Assembly: GCF_000686725.1 (NCBI RefSeq)
Contig: NZ_JMLK01000006.1
Coordinates: 1-64,000 of the forward strand
DNA: 64,000 bases
Direction: 5' to 3'
Source of the DNA: Clostridium akagii DSM 12554
GTDB lineage: Bacteria; Bacillota; Clostridia; Clostridiales; Clostridiaceae
The translations under genes and the position numbers were made by a program. This document shows, in pieces, positions 33,637-41,068 of this stretch (position 1 is the stretch's first letter; each line of letters opens with the position of its first letter). The notes beneath the pieces were generated by a model. The model ran no database searches and was not told where the DNA came from. It saw only the letters and a list, made by a program, of their open reading frames with translations.

Positions 33637-34253
33637 ATGGAATTGATGGAAGCTATAAAACAGAGAAGGACAGTTAGGGATTTTTCTAAAGAAAAAGTTC
33701 CTGATGAAATTATTGAAAAAGCCTTAGAAGCAGGACTTAAAGCTCCAAGTTACAATCACCTCAGACAATGGGACTTTATTTTAGTAAAAGAACAAAGTAT
33801 ACGACTTGATTTAACTCAAACAGAAGAAATGATAGAAAAATTAACTGATGAATTAAAGCAAAATTTTGAGAATCAGGATATGCTTGCTAAAACCATGTAT
33901 TTGGACGCAATACCAAAACAGAAAAAATGATATTAACTGCACCTGAGTTATTAGTTGTGGTATATAAACCCAAAACACAAGTAAGTGAAAGTCAAAGAGT
34001 GTATGACTTAAATTGTTTAGCCTCGGTGTGGTGCTGTATAGAGAATATTTTGCTCAGTTTATCTGAAAATGGGGTTTTTGGAGTTACGTTTATTCCCAAA
34101 AACACATCAGCAATAAAGAAAATTCTAAATATTCCACAGGAACTTGAAGTGGCAACAATTATACCATTTGGATATAAGGATTCTAATTCTAAAATCATTC
34201 TTCAAAATGAAGTACAATTAAAATCAAGATTACATATGAATAAATGGAGGTAA
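33637..34253 (+). pseudogene. Nitroreductase interrupted by a 1-nt frameshift
   Basis: The first frame (from ATG 33637, AGGAG upstream) reads MEAIKQRRTVRDFSKEKVPDE and KAPSYNHLRQWDF, then LDAIPKQKK and a TGA at 33928. The second frame begins there with MILTAPELLVVVYKP and ends with LEVATIIPFGY. One extra A in the A6 tract (33922-33927) would join them as KQKKMILTAP, as expected for the family. It is a single-base contraction or sequencing error; otherwise a normal about 205-residue FMN nitroreductase. Confidence 0.82.
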
Positions 34254-34259
34254 AATTGC

Positions 34260-34727
34260 ATGGATGATTGGAAAAAAGACAGAATTGGCTCAGCAGTAAG
34301 AGGAAATAATCCAACAGTATTAGCAAAAATGAAGAGTGGATTTGCAGTAATTGGAGACCCACAGTTCCTTACTGGATATTGCATTTTACTTGGTTATCCA
34401 AAAGTAAATAGTTTGAATGACTTAAAGGTTGCTAATAGAGAGGATTTCCTAATTGACATGAGTTTAATAGGAGATGCTATTACCGCTGTATGTAATCCGT
34501 TAAGAGTAAATTATGATATATTGGGTAATACAGATGCTTTCCTACATGCACATATTTTCCCTCGTTATGAATGGGAAGATGAAGAACGAATAAAATACCC
34601 AGTATGGCTATATCCAAAAGAAAATTGGAGTATTGGAAAATACCAGTTTAGCGATGAAAAACATGGTGAACTAAAAATACAACTAATTATGAAACTTCAA
34701 GAATTAATGAAAAAAAATTACAAGTAA
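34260..34727 (+). CDS. HIT-family hydrolase
   Basis: 155 residues. HAHIFPRYEWEDEER contains His96-x-His98, the HIT-like core (H-x-H), while the third His is replaced by Pro as in diadenosine/GalT-branch HIT-like proteins. AVIGDPQFLTGYCILL is the nucleotide-binding strand. Likely hydrolyses a nucleoside phosphoramidate or dinucleotide. ATGGAGGTAAAATTGC precedes the ATG, 6 bp after the nitroreductase remnant. Confidence 0.82.
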   Translation: MDDWKKDRIGSAVRGNNPTVLAKMKSGFAVIGDPQFLTGYCILLGYPKVNSLNDLKVANREDFLIDMSLIGDAITAVCNPLRVNYDILGNTDAFLHAHIFPRYEWEDEERIKYPVWLYPKENWSIGKYQFSDEKHGELKIQLIMKLQELMKKNYK

Positions 34728-34858
34728 TGCTAGTCCACAATCTTTATATATTCTATATTTAATCTCTATTTCAGATAATGAAGAATAGCAAAATAATGTA
34801 ACATATGAAATATAAAAATAGTAATTATAATTATAATTGATAGAACAGGAGTGATTTT

Positions 34859-35404
34859 TTGAAAGTTATAAGCACATTTTTAGAAGAAGTAAAAATTCTT
34901 GAATATGAGTTTAATACTGATAATAGAGGACTTTCCTATCCGCTATATTGCAAAAGTGAATTGGAAAAAGAAAAAATTTACTTTAATTACATAGAGGAAC
35001 GTATATATTGTTCGGTGAAGGCAGGTACACTTTATGGCATATATTTTCAAAATAACCCAAAAGCACAGGCTAAACTATTATTTTGCATTAAGGGTAGGGG
35101 AATTGATTATGCTATTGATTTACGAAAAGACTCTTCTACATATTTAAAATGGATTAGTGTGGAATTGAGTGAGGATAATCGAAAACAAATATATATTCCT
35201 AAAGGGTTCGGTCATGCGTTTATTTCACTGGAACATGATACAAGAAACGTTATGCGTTTTGATGAGTCTTTTGATTCTCGCTATTCAAGGCAAATTGCAT
35301 ACAATGATTCTAAAATAGGAATTATATACCCAATTGATGGTCCAATACTGGCACCCCACGACATTGATGCACCTACATTAGAAAATAGCGATTTAAATTT
35401 ATAA
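34859..35404 (+). CDS. RmlC-like cupin lacking the catalytic His
   Basis: 181 residues from TTG (CAGGAGTG upstream). The fold of dTDP-4-dehydrorhamnose 3,5-epimerase is clear: FNTDNRGLSYPLYC, KAQAKLLFCIKGRGIDYAID, IPKGFGHAFISLE, IAYNDSKIGIIYPI. The segment equal to RGLHFQ in active enzymes reads YGIYFQ, so the catalytic His and substrate Arg are both replaced, and the usual general-acid Tyr region reads MRFDESF. It is probably not a 3,5-epimerase; a sugar-nucleotide isomerase or binding role is possible. There are no other rhamnose genes nearby. Confidence 0.78.
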   Translation: MKVISTFLEEVKILEYEFNTDNRGLSYPLYCKSELEKEKIYFNYIEERIYCSVKAGTLYGIYFQNNPKAQAKLLFCIKGRGIDYAIDLRKDSSTYLKWISVELSEDNRKQIYIPKGFGHAFISLEHDTRNVMRFDESFDSRYSRQIAYNDSKIGIIYPIDGPILAPHDIDAPTLENSDLNL

Positions 35405-35555
35405 ATAGGATTATAAGCATAATGTGCACTTGTTAAATCTCAATTTGTAGAGTTTAGGTACTATAATTTTAGATTGATTTATGTCGTGTCGCAATGATGA
35501 AAAGATACGAACTACATACTATTTTATAACTCAGAGAAAATAGGAGGTGCTACAT

Positions 35556-35942
35556 ATGATAAATGATTTGATTTCTGAGTTAAATATCCGTGGTACTAAT
35601 TTTATCAAGGTAGCTAATATATCAATGCTCTCGGAAAATGAAAATAGGTGATACAGCGTTGCTATTTTAATAGGACTAGTTCTAAGCCCAAATTATATTT
35701 TCCGTCTATCAAAAGAAAATATATTAGATTACTCTGAATTTTCGGAAAAGGAACATTGTGTTGATGAACTTGCGGAATGGACAGCTGATTGTATCCTTGA
35801 AAAAGGATACCAAGCCTTTGCTCAATCGGAAAGAAATCTAATTTCACATGGATTTTTTAATGAAACTACGAAAACTACGCCGCTCCCACATAAAACAATT
35901 GCCGTTTTAGCTGGAATGGGTTGGATTGGTAAAAGTATATAA
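35556..35942 (+). pseudogene. QueG-like protein, nonsense and 3' truncation
   Basis: ATG behind AGGAGG; the frame reads SELNIRGTNFIKVANISML, meets TGA at 35649-35651 (a Gly codon in relatives, before YSVAILIG) and goes on to PLPHKTIAVLAGMGWIGKSI before a TAA. The Fe-S part is gone. It is a dead relative of the 32616 gene. Confidence 0.8.
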
Positions 35943-36030
35943 TGTACAATTGATTTAATAATTAGCTTTTTTCTTTCATTGCCTCATGATGGGAAGAAAA
36001 GACAAAATAAATAGAAGGTTGTGATATAAA

Positions 36031-36603
36031 ATGGAATACATGGGAAATAAAGAATACTGGGACGAAAAATTTGTTAGCAGAAGTGATAATCCTTTAAATC
36101 CAGAAAAATCAATAGTTGAAAATATAGAATACTTTAAGAATGGAACTATTCTTGATATAGCCTGTGGAGATGGTAGAAATGCTTTGTTTTTAGCCGAGAA
36201 AGGTTTTAAAGTCACAGGGGTGGATTTTAGCAGTAGAGCACTTGAACGCTTGGAGATGTTTGCTAAAAGGTATAGGTATTCAGTAAATACACTGCAAATT
36301 GATTTAAGTACACCAAATCCTTTAAATGCCATTGGAATTTTTGATAATGTTTTAATTAATCATTATAGATTGAATAAACAACAACTTAAACATATTGAAA
36401 GCCATATAACTGATGAAGGCATTTTATTTATCTGTGGTTTTGGATATAAGCATAAAGTTGATTCTAAAATTAGAGAGGAAGATTTAATTCAGGCAACTGA
36501 TTTTGAAGATATTGAAAATTCCTTTGAGTTAATTAATGATGCTGAAAATCTAGATGATAGAGGATTTTTTGTTACTTATATTTTTCGTAAGAGAAAAAGT
36601 TAA
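36031..36603 (+). CDS. TehB-like class I SAM-dependent methyltransferase
   Basis: 190 residues. NKEYWDEKFVSR opening, SAM motif I ILDIACGDGRNALFLAEKG (about 40-58), motif II VTGVDFSS, and motif IV region FDNVLINHY. The Asp-Asn pair replaces the more common Asp-Xaa. Resembles tellurite-resistance and thiopurine-type methyltransferases, which methylate Te, Se or small thiols. GAAGGTTGTGAT precedes the ATG. Confidence 0.87.
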   Translation: MEYMGNKEYWDEKFVSRSDNPLNPEKSIVENIEYFKNGTILDIACGDGRNALFLAEKGFKVTGVDFSSRALERLEMFAKRYRYSVNTLQIDLSTPNPLNAIGIFDNVLINHYRLNKQQLKHIESHITDEGILFICGFGYKHKVDSKIREEDLIQATDFEDIENSFELINDAENLDDRGFFVTYIFRKRKS

Positions 36604-36659
36604 GATACTATTTTCTTATCTTAATAATAGCAGTATTTAATAATAAAGGAGATATTAGA

Positions 36660-37139
36660 TTGTTATATGAGCCTAGATTAGCTGTGAGGGATGATGTAAA
36701 TACAATAGTTGAGTTATTAAATAAAGTAACATTAAGCTTACATCAAAAAAATATAAATCAGTGGACATATCCTTGGAATTTTAAAGAAATAAATATGGAT
36801 ATAGAAAATAAAAATATATATGTGATAACAATAGCCAAACTGATAGTTGGAACATTTTCCATAAAAGACATGGATATTAATGCAGTGCTTCATATTAGTG
36901 AACCTAATAATTTGTATCTTTATAGAATAGCCATATTGCCAGAATATCAAGGGAAAAATATAGGACTTGAAATTATTAATTATGTTTTTAAGATTTCAAA
37001 AAATCGAGGAAAGATACTATATTTGGACTGCTATGCTGGAAATGTAAAATTAAAAGATTTTTATTCTAGATCAGGATTTGATTTTTGTGGAGATTTTCCA
37101 GAAGAAGATTACGTGGTTAGTGTTTTTAGATTTGCGTAA
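36660..37139 (+). CDS. GNAT acetyltransferase
   Basis: 159 residues from TTG, AAAGGAGAT 6 bases upstream; no in-frame ATG. GNAT motif A is LYRIAILPEYQGKNIGLEII (Q-x-x-x-x-G variant), followed by ILYLDCYAGNVKLKDFYSRSGF (motif B). The first strands contain ADDVNTIVELL-like helix. Substrate unknown. Confidence 0.82.
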   Translation: MLYEPRLAVRDDVNTIVELLNKVTLSLHQKNINQWTYPWNFKEINMDIENKNIYVITIAKLIVGTFSIKDMDINAVLHISEPNNLYLYRIAILPEYQGKNIGLEIINYVFKISKNRGKILYLDCYAGNVKLKDFYSRSGFDFCGDFPEEDYVVSVFRFA

Positions 37140-37211
37140 TATTTCTATGAAATGTTTCGGAATCTTCTTATAAAAAATTTAATGTAGAAGAATTTATGGG
37201 GGCTGTAGTTT

Positions 37212-37673
37212 ATGGATATAAATATTATCAAAGCAGAAAACAAACACCTGAATGACTGCAAAGAAGCCTTGCAGAAATCTGAATTAGGAAGAGTATATTT
37301 TGCAGAAGAAGGTAAACCAATTAAAGCTTTAAGTGAAGGAATTTCTAAAGGCGAGATTTTTATTGCCATAAATAAAAGGGGTATATGCTTAGGGTTCCTT
37401 TGGTTTATTACTAATGGTGCTTTCCACAGCTTTCCTTATTTACATATTATAGCTGTAAAAGAAGAGTTTCGTAATCTAGGAATAGGGAAGAAACTATTAA
37501 AATACTTTGAAGAAGTAACTTGTAAAACCTCTTCAAAATTATTTCTTGTAGTTGCAGAGTTTAATCCAGATGCTAAACAATTGTATCAAAGTATTGGCTA
37601 TACAGAGATTGGAATCATTAAAAACTTGTATAAAAGGGGAGTAAACGAGTGCTTAATGATGAAGGAAATATAA
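37212..37673 (+). CDS. GNAT acetyltransferase
   Basis: 153 residues; GGGGGCTG precedes the ATG. NIIKAENKHLNDCKEALQ start, acetyl-CoA motif YLHIIAVKEEFRNLGIGKKL (R-N-L-G-I-G) and LFLVVAEFNPDAKQLYQSIG motif B. A canonical single-domain N-acetyltransferase. It is distinct from the other GNATs here by sequence, so it was not made by local duplication. Confidence 0.88.
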   Translation: MDINIIKAENKHLNDCKEALQKSELGRVYFAEEGKPIKALSEGISKGEIFIAINKRGICLGFLWFITNGAFHSFPYLHIIAVKEEFRNLGIGKKLLKYFEEVTCKTSSKLFLVVAEFNPDAKQLYQSIGYTEIGIIKNLYKRGVNECLMMKEI

Positions 37674-37690
37674 TCGTTATTATCAAAGTA

Positions 37691-37827
37691 TTTTGAAGAA
37701 TATGAACCAGACAAATATTTTGAGAATATGAAAATATTATATAAAGAAAGCAGAGGTTAGAAAGAATATATGAAGGTAAAAAAATCAGACAAGGTTTCGT
37801 TGATTACATTGTGAGGAGAATAAAATA
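37691..37827 (+). repeat. Methyltransferase-tail repeat R3
   Basis: Third copy of the 135-bp tail, now a stand-alone fragment before the DJ-1 gene. One T is missing in AGAGGTTAGAA relative to R1/R2, so its frame is broken. Confidence 0.75.
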
Positions 37828-38433
37828 ATGATGTACAGGGTAGATATACTTTTATTTGATAAATTTGAAACATTAGATGTATTTGGTCCAGTTGAAATAT
37901 TTGGGAGGTTGCCAGACGTTTTTAAATTAAATTTCATATCCTTTAATGGAGGAATTGTTGAAAGTTCTCAAAATGTAAGAGTAGATACTAATTTATATAA
38001 AAGCGAAAATGATATAGAAAAGATTTTATTTGTGCCAGGCGGTAACGGAACAAGAGAAAAAGTTAATGACAATAATTTTGTGGATTTTATAAAAAATATT
38101 TCTAATCAATCAAAATACATAATTAGTGTATGTACAGGTTCGGCTTTACTTGCTAAAACAGAAATATTAGATGGAAAAAGAGCAACAACAAATAAAAGAG
38201 CATTTAATTGGGTTATAGGGCAAGGGAAAGATGTACTGTGGGTAAGAGAAGCAAGATGGGTAAAGGATGGTAATATATATACTTCTTCTGGTGTATCCGC
38301 TGGAATAGATATGACATTAGGTTTTATAGCAGACCTAATGGGAAAAGAAAAAGCAATTGATATTAGTAAAAGTATTGAATACATCTGGAATGAAAATAGT
38401 ACCTATGACCCATTTTCTAAAATGTATAAATAA
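37828..38433 (+). CDS. DJ-1/PfpI family protein
   Basis: 201 residues. [20 protein letters not shown]-type start, FVPGGNGTR with the acidic/Gly turn, nucleophile elbow [13 protein letters not shown] with Cys102, and [19 protein letters not shown]. This is the GATase1-like, AraC-ligand-type branch; members are isonitrile hydratases, glyoxalases or chaperones. The start region GTGAGGAGAATAAAAT-ATG comes from the R3 repeat end. It contains two ATGTACAGG 9-mers (37831, 38130) that match the deletion junction at 31039. Confidence 0.87.
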   Translation: MMYRVDILLFDKFETLDVFGPVEIFGRLPDVFKLNFISFNGGIVESSQNVRVDTNLYKSENDIEKILFVPGGNGTREKVNDNNFVDFIKNISNQSKYIISVCTGSALLAKTEILDGKRATTNKRAFNWVIGQGKDVLWVREARWVKDGNIYTSSGVSAGIDMTLGFIADLMGKEKAIDISKSIEYIWNENSTYDPFSKMYK

Positions 38434-38532
38434 TTAATTCATGGTGCATTTGGTATTGGAAAAACCTCAGTGGCAAATTGCTTAGTAAAAAATATCAAAA
38501 ACGGCATGATTTATGTGTTCCTTAAGATTTAA
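38434..38532 (+). pseudogene. P-loop kinase/ATPase fragment
   Basis: 33 codons starting right at the DJ-1 stop read IHGAFGIGKTSVANCL, a Walker A of the tunicamycin-resistance/shikimate-kinase-like AAA_33 group, then run to a stop. No start or downstream domain. Confidence 0.6.
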
Positions 38533-38549
38533 TAATGGAGGTATATAAA

Positions 38550-39005
38550 ATGAGTCTAAAAATATTAAACACTGATAGTATGAATATTGATTTTATGAAA
38601 CTTATAAAACTATTAGATGATGACCTTAATAAGCGATATGGGGAAATACAAAAACAATATTTTAAGCATAATAAAGTCGATTATATAAAAGAGGTGGTAA
38701 TTATTTATATAGATGGAGTACCAGTTGCTTGTGGCGCATTTAAGGAACACAACGCTGATTCCATAGAATTGAAACGAATATTTGTGAAAAAAGAGAATAG
38801 ACGCCAAGGATTATCTAAATTAATAATCAACGAATTGGAAGGATTAGGAATAATGAAAGAGTATAAATATTCTCTATTAGAAACGGGAATAAAACAATAT
38901 GAAGCAATTAACTTATACAAAAATATTGGATATGAGATAATAGAAAATTTTGAACCATACATGGGAAATAACAATAGTGTATGTATGAAGAAAGAGTTAC
39001 AATAA
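38550..39005 (+). CDS. GNAT acetyltransferase
   Basis: 151 residues from ATG 38550 (GGAGG 9 bases upstream); the ATG at 38535 lies before that site. Motif A IELKRIFVKKENRRQGLSKL (R-R-Q-G-L-S) and motif B SLLETGIKQYEAINLYKNIGY. MarR-fused relatives exist, but this is a single domain. Probably resistance or small-molecule modification. Confidence 0.85.
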   Translation: MSLKILNTDSMNIDFMKLIKLLDDDLNKRYGEIQKQYFKHNKVDYIKEVVIIYIDGVPVACGAFKEHNADSIELKRIFVKKENRRQGLSKLIINELEGLGIMKEYKYSLLETGIKQYEAINLYKNIGYEIIENFEPYMGNNNSVCMKKELQ

Positions 39006-39032
39006 TTTATATTTTGTTTAGGAGGAAATATC

Positions 39033-39566
39033 ATGGAGTTTAGAATGGAAGAAGTATTTTTGACAGAACCTTCAAAAAAATACAAGAATGAATTCTCACA
39101 AATGGTACAAGACTACCACAATCATGGAGAAATAGAAAAATTCGATATTTTAAAAGTAGCTTTGAGGAATTTTGAGAGTTACACTAAAGTTCTTATAGAG
39201 AATTCAAAGGGGATTGAATTACCAGAAGGCTGGGTTCCATGCTGTACATATTGGTTAGTTAATAATCATAAAATATTGGGAACTATTAGGGTTAGGAAAG
39301 AATTAAACTCAGAATTTCTAAAAAATATAGGAGGACATATTGGATATGATATAACTCCATCTGAGAGAAGAAAAGGATATGGTAAACTTATTTTAAAATT
39401 GGGGCTAAAGGAAGCCAGATTAATGAAATTAAGCCCTATATTAGTTACTTGTAAAACAGATAACTATGCCTCAGCTAAGATAATTGAAAAAAATGGAGGG
39501 GTTTTTGATTCTGAAATATTAGATAAGAGTAGCAATCAATTTTTTAAAAGATATTGGATTTATTAG
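39033..39566 (+). CDS. COG3981-type GNAT acetyltransferase
   Basis: 177 residues behind AGGAGG. The COG3981 pattern is present: F.....Y...GE start region, PCCTYWLVNNHKILGTIRVR, GGHIGYDITPSERRKGYGK (R-R-K-G-Y-G acetyl-CoA loop) and TCKTDNYASAKIIEKNGG. Catalytic partner unknown. Confidence 0.88.
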   Translation: MEFRMEEVFLTEPSKKYKNEFSQMVQDYHNHGEIEKFDILKVALRNFESYTKVLIENSKGIELPEGWVPCCTYWLVNNHKILGTIRVRKELNSEFLKNIGGHIGYDITPSERRKGYGKLILKLGLKEARLMKLSPILVTCKTDNYASAKIIEKNGGVFDSEILDKSSNQFFKRYWIY

Positions 39567-39586
39567 GTAGTATAGAACCTGATCAT

Positions 39587-39619
39587 ATAGCAAAAGATGG
39601 TAAAAAATCAACAGAATAG
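39587..39619 (+). pseudogene. 33-bp scrap of the RimL-type GNAT
   Basis: Reads IAKDGKKSTE, matching IAKDGKMSTE at 31797-31826 in the intact gene at nearly every base. It ends in TAG. Confidence 0.6.
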
Positions 39620-39637
39620 AATGGTGCTATTTGAATT

Positions 39638-39666
39638 AGGCTAACAAAAAAATGTTTGCTTTTTTA
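39638..39666 (+). terminator. Terminator at the end of the small-gene island
   Basis: GGCTAACA and TGTTTGCT form an imperfect stem around A-rich loop, followed by T6. It ends the plus-strand run; the next gene is on the opposite strand. Confidence 0.6.
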
Positions 39667-39674
39667 TGCTTAAC

Positions 39675-40190
39675 TTACTTGTTACTCAATACTTTTTCAA
39701 CCTGGCCGAGATAAATCCTATGAAATGTTGACGATTCTTTATAATATTCTTTAAACAGCTGCTGTGAATCAAAATTGTCCTTTTTCACATCCGTATGATA
39801 AACTTTTTTGCATACAAAAATTGTTTTTGCCTCTTCAAAAATAACCGTGTTTTCAAACGGGAGGGGGTGTAGCCCAGACTCAGCAACTTTATCACATTCA
39901 TTGCCATGCATTCTTCCACAGATTTGCAAGGCGGGATGGTGAGGAACGTCAAAAAAAGACACCGTAAAGTAGTCATTATCCTCTAAAAATTCATAGGAAT
40001 ACCTGTCTGGATGAACATATACCTGAATCATTGGCTTAAGGAAAAATTTTCCACACATAACACCAGTAATAGTCATCATGTTAAATTTTTCTTCCGTTCC
40101 GGCAGTTAATAGCGCCCAATCATCAATTTTAGTAAATGGGTTAAAATCGAACTGTTTTAAAGTTATTTCCTCAAAACTCACAAAAATCAC
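39675..40190 (-). CDS. Flavin reductase-like domain protein (flavoredoxin family)
   Basis: 171 residues. DDWALLTAGTEEKFNMMTIT is the FMN-contacting start of flavin reductase-like split barrels; FTVSFFDVPHHPALQICGRMHG and the C-terminal RIYLGQVEKVL complete the fold. Related to flavoredoxin and MsrA-linked NADPH-FMN proteins. AGGGAGTGAT precedes the ATG. Codons are less AT-rich than neighbours, so it may be acquired. Confidence 0.86.
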   Translation of the reverse strand: MIFVSFEEITLKQFDFNPFTKIDDWALLTAGTEEKFNMMTITGVMCGKFFLKPMIQVYVHPDRYSYEFLEDNDYFTVSFFDVPHHPALQICGRMHGNECDKVAESGLHPLPFENTVIFEEAKTIFVCKKVYHTDVKKDNFDSQQLFKEYYKESSTFHRIYLGQVEKVLSNK

Positions 40191-40372
40191 TCCCTTGTCA
40201 TAAATAGATATGCAAAATTTCTGATGTAATCCAATAAGATTTTCACCAATTTATGTGTGTATAATTATACTAAATATTTTGAAAGTAGTAAAGTAGCGGT
40301 ATCAGTAAAATTGGGACTAGAAGTGAATGATGTAAGTATTGGTTATAATAATATTTTAGGAGGTAAAAAGGC

Positions 40373-41068
40373 ATGGTTAAATATGCATTAACAGCTGAGA
40401 ATGTTTGTAAATCTGTAGAATTAGATAAAAACAAACTTGATATTATAAAGAACGTTAATTTTTTTGTGAAAGAAGGAGAGTACGTTGCTATAATGGGGCC
40501 CAGCGGTAGCGGTAAAAGTACGCTTCTGGGAATATTGTCATGTATAGACAAACAAACTTCAGGTAAGGTTATGATTAATAATGTAGATGTTGGTAATCTA
40601 AATAAGGATGAATTAACAGAGTTTAGAAATAACAACATAGGCATTGTATTTCAATCATTTAACCTAATTTCAGTATTAAATGCAGGGGAAAATATTGAAG
40701 TACCTTTATTCTTTTCAAAAAAACAAATTGACTGGGAAAGTAAAGTTGATGAATTAATAAACATTGTAGGCCTAAGAGATAAGAAAAAATCATTTCCAAG
40801 GCAATTATCAGGAGGAGAACAGCAGAGGATAGCCATAGCACGAGCCTTTGCAGGAGAGCCTAAAATATTATTCACTGATGAACCAACGGGGGCTTTAGAC
40901 AGTGAAAATACGGAAATGGTTTTAAAAATTTTTGATAAATTCAAAAAAAAATATAACATGACTATAATAACTATAACTCATGATACGAAAGTTGCTGAAA
41001 GAGCTGATAGAATAGTATACATAAAAGATGGGGAGCTTTATGAAAGGAATTTTGAAAATGATAAATAG
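40373..41068 (+). CDS. ABC transporter ATP-binding protein (MacB/BceA type)
   Basis: 231 residues. Walker A GPSGSGKST (42-50), Q-loop FQSFNLIS, signature LSGGEQQRIAIARAFA, Walker B ILFTDEPTGALD and the H-switch TITHD. This subgroup pairs with FtsX-type permeases. AGGAGG lies 9 bases before the ATG. The permease gene starts inside its 3' end, so the two are translationally coupled. Confidence 0.93.
   Translation: MVKYALTAENVCKSVELDKNKLDIIKNVNFFVKEGEYVAIMGPSGSGKSTLLGILSCIDKQTSGKVMINNVDVGNLNKDELTEFRNNNIGIVFQSFNLISVLNAGENIEVPLFFSKKQIDWESKVDELINIVGLRDKKKSFPRQLSGGEQQRIAIARAFAGEPKILFTDEPTGALDSENTEMVLKIFDKFKKKYNMTIITITHDTKVAERADRIVYIKDGELYERNFENDK

Noticed and set aside
33915-33935. Possible programmed -1 frameshift in the nitroreductase
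   Set aside because: The tract is G-AAA-AAA-T without a classical heptamer and stimulatory structure, and this family is not known to use frameshifting; a single-A indel explains it.
40280-40372. Stop-free stretch before the ABC ATPase gene (reads KVAVSVKLGLEVNDVSIGY)
   Set aside because: No start codon or ribosome binding site and no family; may be remnant coding DNA but cannot be supported.
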